Positions 25,742 through 33,144 of a DNA stretch of 33,144 bases are shown piece by piece. Positions within the stretch are counted from its first letter, which is position 1. Each line of letters begins with the position of its first letter. Both the position numbers and the translations under genes were made by a program. Under the pieces are notes generated by a model. The model was not told the origin of the DNA. It did no database searches and saw only the letters and a list, made by a program, of their open reading frames with translations. This stretch comes from Dyella silvatica (GTDB lineage: Bacteria > Pseudomonadota > Gammaproteobacteria > Xanthomonadales > Rhodanobacteraceae), in contig NZ_JAPDPE010000054.1 in assembly GCF_026283955.1 (NCBI RefSeq), positions 1 through 33,144 of the forward strand, given 5' to 3'.

Positions 25742-25776
25742 CCCGTTCCCCGTTCCCCGTTCCCCGTTCCCTATTC
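25742..25776. repeat. Heptamer short tandem repeat, copy 2 (4 units plus a variant)
   Basis: CCCGTTC occurs four times, followed by CCTATTC, after the ATG at 25786 on the minus strand. With four units this ATG would be out of frame with amtB if the segment were single copy. In the duplicated state the two ATGs are exactly 162 bases (54 codons) apart, so the frame is restored. Confidence 0.9.
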
Positions 25777-25787
25777 CCCGGCTCATT

Positions 25788-26219
<432 letters not shown>

Positions 26220-26268
26220 TCATGTGCGTAGACTGGTTTGCGCGGAAACGGATCATTTCGCAGGCATC

Positions 26269-26287
26269 TTGCTTCAGCTTGGTGCAA
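26269..26287. promoter_or_regulatory. NtrC-type enhancer site for glnK-amtB
   Basis: TTGCTTCAGCTTGGTGCAA fits the NtrC dyad TTGCACCAnnnTGGTGCAA at 14 of 16 defined positions, with a perfect right half. It is about 120-135 bases upstream of the predicted sigma-54 start, a standard enhancer distance. It also lies in the promoter region of the divergent suf operon. Confidence 0.7.
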
Positions 26288-26305
26288 AGCCATGCATTGA
26301 CCGCC

Positions 26306-26331
26306 TATAGTCAAATCAGTACCATTTTGGT
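26306..26331 (+). promoter_or_regulatory. Candidate suf operon promoter and operator
   Basis: TATAGT (26306-26311) is a five-of-six -10 element. No convincing -35 lies 17 bases upstream (TGCAAA), which suits an activated or regulated promoter. Just downstream, ACCA-TTT-TGGT (26321-26331) is a perfect short dyad over the expected start of transcription, a plausible site for the Rrf2-type regulator encoded next. Confidence 0.45.
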
Positions 26332-26357
26332 CCCGATTCAAGATGACCCCGGCAGCC

Positions 26358-26827
26358 ATGCTCCGCGTTAGCCGCCTAACCGATTACGCCACTGTGGTGA
26401 TGACCTGCATCGCCGGGCATCCCGACGACGTGCTCAGCACGGCGCAAATCGCCGATGAGGCGCGGTTGGAGTTGCCGACGGTAAGCAAATTGCTTAAGTC
26501 GCTGGGGCATGCCGGTCTGGTCGAGTCGTTCCGTGGCGTCAATGGCGGCTACCGCCTGGCGCGGCCGGCGAGCGAGATCTCGCTGGCGCAAATCATCGAA
26601 GCATTGGAAGGGCCGATCGGCATGACCGAATGCAGCATCGCCGAAGGGCAGTGCGATCGTGAATCGCAATGCAGCGTGCGCGGTAGTTGGCAGCAGGTCA
26701 GCAGTGTGGTCGATGGCGCCCTGCGCGCGGTCAGCCTCACCGACATGCTCAAGCCGCAACACACGGGCCACAGCGCCAGCGGCACTCACACCGTTGGTAT
26801 TAGCGAATTGAAAGGCAGAACCACCTC

Positions 26828-26831
<4 letters not shown>
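26358..26831 (+). CDS. Rrf2-family Fe-S-sensing regulator of the SUF operon
   Basis: 157 residues from the ATG at 26358; an ATG at 26343 would add MTPAA. I prefer 26358 because family members start MLR.SRLTDYA. Neither has a strong ribosome site. The N-terminal winged helix ([42 protein letters not shown]) is followed by three cysteines, C92, C99 and C105, spaced C-x6-C-x5-C. This is close to IscR (C92, C98, C104), which ligate a [2Fe-2S] cluster. It belongs to the Rrf2 group that heads SUF operons in gammaproteobacteria lacking isc control. It probably represses or tunes the operon according to cluster supply. The stop overlaps the sufB start by four bases. Confidence 0.92.
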
Positions 26832-28311
<1,480 letters not shown>

Positions 28312-28315
<4 letters not shown>

Positions 28316-28950
28316 GCGTGTCAGATCCATCCCATTGGAACGCGGTGTATAGCGAGAAAGGCGAGGCGCAAACCAGTTGGTTTCGACCGCATCTCGATGA
28401 GTCGCTGCGTTTGATCGATGGTTTGCACTTGCCGCTTTCGTCCGCTTTGCTGGATGTGGGCGGAGGCCGTGCGACCTTGGTCGACGACTTGCTGGCGCGT
28501 GGCTTCGGTGAGGTCAGCGTGCTCGATCTGTCAGACGCTGCGTTGACCGAATCAAGGCAGCGTCTGGGCACCCAAGCTTCGGCCGTGCAGTGGCTGGTCG
28601 GTGACGTCACCGCGGTGGAGTTGCAGGCGGCACATTACGTGTTGTGGCACGACCGCGCGGTGTTTCATTTCTTGACGGCGCCTGTGGCGCAGGCAGCTTA
28701 TGTGGCTGCGGCGACCCGGGCGGTGCGGGCTGGTGGCTACATCGTCATCGGTACGTTTGCCGAGGACGGCCCCACTCAATGCAGCGGTCTGGCTGTCGCG
28801 CGCTATGACGTGGAAACTCTGGCGGCGATGTTCGCGCCTGCCTTCGAAAAAATCAGCAGTAGCCGCGACGTGCACCGTACGCCCGCGGGCAATGAGCAAG
28901 CATTCACCTATGTCGTATTGCGCCGTCGTGATGACGGTACGAGCGCCTGA
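28312..28950 (+). CDS. SAM-dependent methyltransferase inserted between sufB and sufC
   Basis: 212 residues. The start ATG overlaps the sufB stop (ATGA), so it is part of the operon and coupled to sufB. It is a class I methyltransferase: motif I is [11 protein letters not shown] (residues 46-56), the acidic end of strand 2 is VLDLSDAAL (about 72-80), LVGDVTAV near 97-104, and [13 protein letters not shown] near 108-120 is motif II-like. The N-terminal pattern [20 protein letters not shown] is shared by a widespread small-methyltransferase group, whose human relative CSKMT methylates a lysine of citrate synthase. The substrate here is unknown. There is no sign of Fe-S ligands. Base composition is like its neighbours. 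Product identity is firm at superfamily level only. Confidence 0.9.
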
Positions 28951-28968
28951 ATTCATCGAGTACGAATT

Positions 28969-29739
28969 ATGTTGAAGATCGAAAACCTGCATGCCCGTGT
29001 CGAGGGCAAGGATATTCTCAAGGGTCTCTCGTTGACGGTGAACCCAGGCGAGGTACACGCCATCATGGGGCCGAACGGAGCGGGCAAGTCGACCTTGGGC
29101 AATGTGCTTTCGGGCCGTGACGGTTACGAGGTTACTGAGGGTTCGGTGATGTTCCAGGGCCGCGATCTGCTGGCCTTGGAACCGGAAGAGCGTGCCGCCG
29201 CCGGGGTGTTTTTGGCGTTTCAGTACCCGGTTGAAATTCCTGGCGTGAACAACACCTACTTTCTGCGCGCTGCGTTAAATGCACAGCGCAAGCAGCGCGG
29301 TGAGGTCGAGCTGGATTCGATGCAGTTTCTCAAGCTGGTGCGCGAGAAGCTGAAAGTGATGCAGATCTCCGACGAGTTGCTGCATCGCGCCGTCAACGAA
29401 GGCTTTTCGGGTGGCGAGAAGAAGCGCAACGAAATTTTCCAGATGGCGGTGTTGGAGCCCACGCTGGCCATCCTCGACGAAACCGATTCCGGTCTCGACA
29501 TCGATGCGTTGAAACAAGTCGCTCAAGGTGTGAATGCCTTGCGTTCGGCGGATCGCTCCTTTCTGGTAATTACTCATTACCAGCGCCTGCTCGACTATAT
29601 CGAGCCGGATTTCGTGCATGTGCTGGCCGATGGCCGCATTGTCGAAAGCGGCGACAAGACCCTGGCGCACAAACTTGAAGAGCATGGTTATGCCTGGGTC
29701 GCCGAGCACGATCCCGCCCTGGCCGGAGCGCGTACATGA
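28969..29739 (+). CDS. sufC: Fe-S cluster assembly ATPase SufC
   Basis: 256 residues. SufC is the ABC-type ATPase that drives conformational change in the SufBC2D complex; it is cytoplasmic, not a transporter. Walker A is GPNGAGKST (34-42), the Q-loop is FLAFQYPVEIPGV (81-93), the ABC signature is FSGGEKKRNEI (146-156), Walker B is LAILDETDSGLD (167-178), and the H-loop is VITHYQRLL. The DETDSGLDIDAL segment is characteristic of SufC. It starts 18 bases after the methyltransferase stop and overlaps sufD by four bases. Confidence 0.98.
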   Translation: MLKIENLHARVEGKDILKGLSLTVNPGEVHAIMGPNGAGKSTLGNVLSGRDGYEVTEGSVMFQGRDLLALEPEERAAAGVFLAFQYPVEIPGVNNTYFLRAALNAQRKQRGEVELDSMQFLKLVREKLKVMQISDELLHRAVNEGFSGGEKKRNEIFQMAVLEPTLAILDETDSGLDIDALKQVAQGVNALRSADRSFLVITHYQRLLDYIEPDFVHVLADGRIVESGDKTLAHKLEEHGYAWVAEHDPALAGART

Positions 29740-31043
29740 GTCAGCCGGCGCAGACGCCGTTTGTCGAATCGCTGTTGACGGCTGAGCTGCCGGCGACAGG
29801 GAAGGGCCTTGCCTGGCTGGACGCATCACGCCGCGAGCATCTCGCTGCTTTTGTTGCGGCCGGCTTGCCCGACACCCGGATGGAGGCGTGGAAGTACACC
29901 GCCTTGCGCGCGCTGGGTCAGCGCCGTTTTCTGGTTGGCGATGCGCAGGCGGCCATGCGCCCGGTCGATCCGGCCTCGCTGGTGCTGCCGGGCGTCGATG
30001 GCTTACAGCTGGTTTTCGTCAATGGTGCGTTTCGCGCGGATTTATCACGCATCGATAGCTTGCCGGCGGGTTTGAGTTTGCAGCCCCTATCGCAGGCGCT
30101 GGAGCGCGATGCCGAATCCTTGCGTTTCGCGCTGACGCGGCCTTACCGCGAGGCTGGCGATGCATTTGCACGGCTCAATGCCGCGTTGGCCGCCGATGGC
30201 GTGGTATTGCAAGTCGCCGCGGGTACAAAGATTACCCCGCCGATATCCATGATTTTTGTGGGCGCGGCGGCGGAGGCCGATCTCAGCTGGCACGTGCGCA
30301 ATGTCATCGAGCTGGGCGAAGGTGCCGAGCTGAATCTGGTCGAGCAGCATGTGGCCAGCGGCGAGCCATCGCATCTGGGCACGGTGGTGACCGATATCGT
30401 GTTGCGTGACGACGCACGCTTACAGCACAGCGTGTTGCAGAACGCTGCCGAAGCCAGCACGTTGATCCGTCGCGGCAGTCTGCAGTTGAGTGCCCGTGCG
30501 CAGGCGAGCTTGCATGTGCTGGAGCTTGGCGGCGCCTTAGTGCGCCATGATCTGCAGGCGGAACTGATCGGTGACCAAGCGCGGCTGGATACCCGCGGCG
30601 TGTTTGTGCTGCGCGGTCGCCAGCATGTCGATACGCAGTTGGCGATTCGCCATCAGGCGCGCAATACGGCCTCTGAATCGATCTGGCGCGGTGTGGCCGA
30701 TCAACGCGCACGCGGGGTGTTTCGCGGTGCGATCGTGGTGGCTGAGGGTGCGGATGGCAGCGATGCCAACCTCAGTAACAAGAATCTGCTGCTTTCGGCG
30801 CAGGCCGAGATCGATACCAAGCCTGAGCTTGAAATCTATGCCGATGAAGTGAAAGCGGCGCATGGCGCCACCATCGGCCAGCTCGACGAACGCGCGATGT
30901 TCTACTTGCGTTCGCGCGGCATTCCGCTGGCCGAGGCGCGCGGCATACTTACCGCCGCGTTCTGTCGATCGGTATTTGAGTCTTTGCCGGGCGAGGCGCT
31001 GCGCGAGCATGTGTCCACGGCATTGATCGCCCACTTGCCATGA
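29736..31043 (+). CDS. sufD: Fe-S cluster assembly protein SufD
   Basis: 435 residues. SufD is the SufB paralogue of the SufBC2D scaffold and helps acquire iron. Seen here are MEAWKYTALRAL (about 49-60), the beta-helix core with NLVEQHVASGE and DTRGVFVLRGRQHVDTQL, and the C-terminal signature YADEVKAAHGATIGQLDERA, with the conserved His of HGAT, followed by FYLRSRGIPLAEARGIL. The start overlaps the sufC stop by ATGA. No deletion is apparent. A perfect palindrome lies just after the stop, before sufS. Confidence 0.96.
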   Translation: MSQPAQTPFVESLLTAELPATGKGLAWLDASRREHLAAFVAAGLPDTRMEAWKYTALRALGQRRFLVGDAQAAMRPVDPASLVLPGVDGLQLVFVNGAFRADLSRIDSLPAGLSLQPLSQALERDAESLRFALTRPYREAGDAFARLNAALAADGVVLQVAAGTKITPPISMIFVGAAAEADLSWHVRNVIELGEGAELNLVEQHVASGEPSHLGTVVTDIVLRDDARLQHSVLQNAAEASTLIRRGSLQLSARAQASLHVLELGGALVRHDLQAELIGDQARLDTRGVFVLRGRQHVDTQLAIRHQARNTASESIWRGVADQRARGVFRGAIVVAEGADGSDANLSNKNLLLSAQAEIDTKPELEIYADEVKAAHGATIGQLDERAMFYLRSRGIPLAEARGILTAAFCRSVFESLPGEALREHVSTALIAHLP

Positions 31044-31048
31044 TCGTG

Positions 31049-31072
31049 GATGCTCTTGCCGGCAAGAGCATC
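31049..31072 (+). repeat. Perfect 24-base palindrome between sufD and sufS
   Basis: GATGCTCTTGCC (31049-31060) is followed directly by its exact reverse complement GGCAAGAGCATC (31061-31072), then TTAGG. It lies five bases after the sufD stop and 91 bases before sufS. As RNA it forms a hairpin of about 10 base pairs, without a T-run. It may partly end transcription or separate the mRNA ends of sufD and sufS. Confidence 0.75.
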
Positions 31073-31163
31073 TTAGGTCGATGTGAGCACGGCTCGTAAG
31101 GCGGCATTTCTCCCCGGCCCTTCCCTCTATGCGGAGAAGGGGGCCCATGAACGGAGCATCACC

Positions 31164-32411
31164 ATGAATGCACAAGCTGACCACCTCCCTACTGTCTTCG
31201 ACGTGCAGCGCATACGCGCGGACTTTCCGCTGCTTGCGCGCACGGTGCATGGCAAGCCGCTGGTCTATCTGGACAATGCCAACACCAGCCAGAAGCCGGC
31301 CAGCGTGATCGAGGCGGTCAGCGAGCATTACCGCCAGCACAATGCGAATGTGTCGCGCGCGGTTCACCAATTAGGTGAAGAGGCGACGGCGGCGTATGAG
31401 GGCGCGCGGGATAAGTTAGCGCGTTTCATCAACGCGACCTCGCGCAACGAACTGGTACTGACGTCGGGCACCACGCAAGCAATCAACCTGGTGGCGTATA
31501 GCTATGCCTTGCCGCGATTGCAGCCGGGCGACGCCATTCTCACCACGGTGATGGAGCATCACGCCAATATCGTGCCGTGGCAGTTGGTGGCGCAGCGTGC
31601 CGGGGCTACCGTCAAGGCGGCACCCATCAACGAGCGTGGCGAGCTGATCGTCGAGAAGTTCATCGAGATGCTGACGCCGGAAGTAAAGCTGGCCTGCGTC
31701 ACCCATGTCTCCAATGTCTTGGGCACGGTCAACCCGGTGCGTGAGCTCGCGCGCGAATGCCGCAAGCGCGGCATTCCGTTGCTAGTTGATGGTTCGCAAG
31801 CGGTGCCGCATCGCCCGGTGGATGTGCAGGCGCTGGGTTGTGACTTCTACGCGATGACCGGCCACAAAATACTTGGCCCCACCGGCACCGGTGCGTTGTG
31901 GGCGCGGCGTGAGCATTTGCAGGCGATGCCACCCTTCTTCGGCGGTGGCGAGATGATTCGCGAAGTGCGCTTTGACGGCACCACCTTCGCCGAGGCTCCG
32001 CACAAATTCGAGGCGGGCACGCCGAACATCGCCGGTTTCGTCGGCCTGGGTGCGGCGATCGATTACTACCAATCGGTGGGCTTCGAGGCGATTCACGCCT
32101 GGGAGCAACAGTTGCTGGCGTATGCCACCGAGCGCCTGCGCGATATTCCCGGTTTGCGCCTTATCGGCGAGGCGGCCGAGAAAGAGCCGGTGATTTCCTT
32201 CCTGCTGGAAGGCGCGCAGGCGACCGACCTGGCCACCTTGCTGGATCTGGAAGGCGTGGCCGTGCGGTCAGGTCACCATTGCGCCCATCCCTTGATGCAG
32301 TTTTATGGCGTGCCGGCTACATTGCGTGCGTCGCTCGCGTTCTACAACACGCGCGAGGAAATCGACGCTTTCATCAAGGCGTTGCTCAAGGTGCGCAAGC
32401 TGCTGCTGTAA
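31164..32411 (+). CDS. sufS: Cysteine desulfurase SufS
   Basis: 415 residues from the ATG at 31164, which has GGAG seven bases upstream. A reading from 31083 would add an atypical leader. SufS takes sulfur from L-cysteine with PLP and passes it as persulfide towards SufB. The N-terminus VQRIRADFPLLARTVHGKPL matches the type II desulfurases. EHHANIVPWQ near 131, VDGSQAVPHRPVD near 208-220, the PLP lysine in TGHKILGPTG (K235) and the catalytic Cys in VRSGHHCAHPLMQ (C373) are all present. No sufE, sufU or sufT follows, so the sulfur acceptor must be elsewhere. It is separated from sufD by 120 bases with a palindrome. Confidence 0.97.
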   Translation: MNAQADHLPTVFDVQRIRADFPLLARTVHGKPLVYLDNANTSQKPASVIEAVSEHYRQHNANVSRAVHQLGEEATAAYEGARDKLARFINATSRNELVLTSGTTQAINLVAYSYALPRLQPGDAILTTVMEHHANIVPWQLVAQRAGATVKAAPINERGELIVEKFIEMLTPEVKLACVTHVSNVLGTVNPVRELARECRKRGIPLLVDGSQAVPHRPVDVQALGCDFYAMTGHKILGPTGTGALWARREHLQAMPPFFGGGEMIREVRFDGTTFAEAPHKFEAGTPNIAGFVGLGAAIDYYQSVGFEAIHAWEQQLLAYATERLRDIPGLRLIGEAAEKEPVISFLLEGAQATDLATLLDLEGVAVRSGHHCAHPLMQFYGVPATLRASLAFYNTREEIDAFIKALLKVRKLLL

Positions 32412-32518
32412 GACGCGCGAGTCTTTCTCACGCAACGGCAGGTTGGGAGGCGCAGGCGAATCCCGACCCGATGACGCGATGCATTGATGTTGCTTGTTAC
32501 TTACGGGACTCAGGCGGC

Positions 32519-33144
32519 ATGCCGACTATGGATGTCGCCACGTTCTTCCCAGCTCAACGTTTGCTCTCAAAGGCATTTATGCAGCCCTGGCTTGATCGTG
32601 ACCTGTCTTCGTTCGATGCCATCCTGGATCAGGCCCATGCCATGGCCAGCTCCTATTTGCGAAACCTGCCGCAACGCGCGGCGGCCGCCACGTTGCCGGC
32701 CGCAGGGCTGGCCGGCGCAGCGGAGTTGCCGGAGCAAGGCTTGGGTGCGCAGGCCGTCTTGCAGCGTTTCCAGCATGACTATGAGGGCTTGCTGTCAGGC
32801 AGCCCGGGGCCGCGCTATTTCGGTTTTGTCACGGGCGGCGCCACACCCGCCGCACTGGCGGCCGACTGGCTGGTAAGCACCTACGACCAGAACACTCAGC
32901 GCAATGGCGATACCTGTGCCGCGGCGATCGAGCAGCAAGCGGTCGATCTGCTTGGCCAGCTGCTGGGTTGGCCCGCGGAGTGGACCGGGGTCTGCGTGAC
33001 TGGCGCCACCATGGCCAACTATGTCGGCATGGCGCTGGCGCGGCAGTGGGTGGGGCATGCGTACGGGCGCGATATCGCCGCCGATGGCGTAATGGGCCTG
33101 CCGCCGATTCCGGTGTTTGCCGGCAGTGCGCATTCCAGCACGGT
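32519..33144 (+). CDS. PLP-dependent decarboxylase / aminotransferase-fold enzyme (3' partial)
   Basis: About 208 residues are in the window and the gene runs off its right edge. The start is uncertain: ATG 32519 (MPTMDVATFF), ATG 32528, or ATG 32471 with 16 more residues; 32519 or 32528 lie near an AGGCGG stretch. The segment GPRYFGFVTGGATPAALAAD with STYDQNTQ and AIEQQAVDLLGQLLGWP is typical of the group II PLP decarboxylase family (aromatic-L-amino-acid/glutamate type). VTGATMANYVGMALAR follows the pattern of the cofactor-phosphate region. The catalytic Lys would be further right. The substrate is unknown. It lies 107 bases after sufS in the same direction; membership in the suf transcript is unproven. 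Confidence 0.85.
   Translation, partial: MPTMDVATFFPAQRLLSKAFMQPWLDRDLSSFDAILDQAHAMASSYLRNLPQRAAAATLPAAGLAGAAELPEQGLGAQAVLQRFQHDYEGLLSGSPGPRYFGFVTGGATPAALAADWLVSTYDQNTQRNGDTCAAAIEQQAVDLLGQLLGWPAEWTGVCVTGATMANYVGMALARQWVGHAYGRDIAADGVMGLPPIPVFAGSAHSST

Larger units (their letters stand above)
24373..25786 (-). pseudogene. amtB: Ammonium transporter amtB, broken by an internal deletion with frameshift and a 5' duplication
   Basis: AmtB conducts ammonium across the inner membrane as a trimer and is blocked by GlnK. The 5' part reads to GGLDRAFLAG with the expected signal peptide (MALLVMGMASPACAQA) and helices 1-2 (TAWMMTATMLVLMMTIPGVALFYGG). Near 25231-25240 the frame changes: the rest, from MKFSALLWFSGLWLT to the end (EEQEQIGLDLALHEEKAYNL), is in another frame. 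Homologues have about 40 residues between these parts, including helix 3 and the outer Phe-gate segment ending in GAFAERMKFSA. So bases were lost and the frame shifted. The 3' part, with AHMVWGG, FAGGTVVHINAG, GWFGFNAGSA and DVFGVHAVAGIIGG, is otherwise intact. The ATG used could be 25786 (just after the glnK stop) or 25624 (second copy). Confidence 0.9.

Overview
The window looks like the chromosome of a GC-rich gammaproteobacterium of the Xanthomonadales, most likely Rhodanobacteraceae (Dyella/Rhodanobacter-like). This is inferred from the content: an Oar-type TonB-dependent receptor, an AmgK/MurU recycling pair, a SUF operon led by an Rrf2 regulator, a czcCBA operon ending in a PII-like gene, CCCGTTC/CCTATTC heptamer repeats, and two apparently leaderless genes. 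No species can be named from the sequence alone.

Layout, left to right. (1) 1-2717: the end of one gene and a complete paralogue of it, encoding large exported TPR-like proteins with a C-terminal membrane anchor. (2) 3184-8741: queA-tgt (queuosine in tRNA) followed by yajC-secD-secF (Sec translocon accessory complex), closed by a strong terminator. The secD gene lacks about 60 codons near its 3' end. (3) 8800-12403: a long AT-richer leader with a Fur-box-like site, then an Oar-type TonB-dependent receptor and its terminator. (4) 12485-12827: a decayed IS3-family transposase remnant. (5) 12828-15824, minus strand: a fatty-acid-hydroxylase/sterol-desaturase protein, then murU and amgK (peptidoglycan sugar recycling). 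(6) 16015-22450: a heavy-metal efflux operon (small Cys/His exported protein, czcC, czcB, czcA, PII-like gene) with overlapping or nearly abutting efflux genes. (7) 22651-24276, minus strand: an FAD-dependent dehydrogenase of the COG2509 type. (8) 24373-26176, minus strand: glnK-amtB behind a near-consensus sigma-54 promoter and an NtrC-like enhancer. amtB is broken by a deletion plus frameshift, and the glnK/amtB junction carries a 155/162-bp tandem duplication containing heptamer repeats. (9) 26306-32411: a SUF Fe-S assembly operon (Rrf2 regulator, sufB, a SAM methyltransferase, sufC, sufD, sufS). The methyltransferase sits between sufB and sufC and overlaps sufB. (10) 32519 to the end: the start of a PLP-dependent decarboxylase/aminotransferase-like gene.

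Most of the window is housekeeping. I did not see a CRISPR array, prophage, restriction or defence island, tRNA or rRNA gene. The strongest anomalies are the two membrane-protein genes that have lost transmembrane segments (secD, amtB), the heptamer-bearing duplication that happens to be exactly 54 codons long, and the methyltransferase embedded in the suf operon. The two deletions could be real mutations or assembly errors, and the sequence alone cannot separate these.
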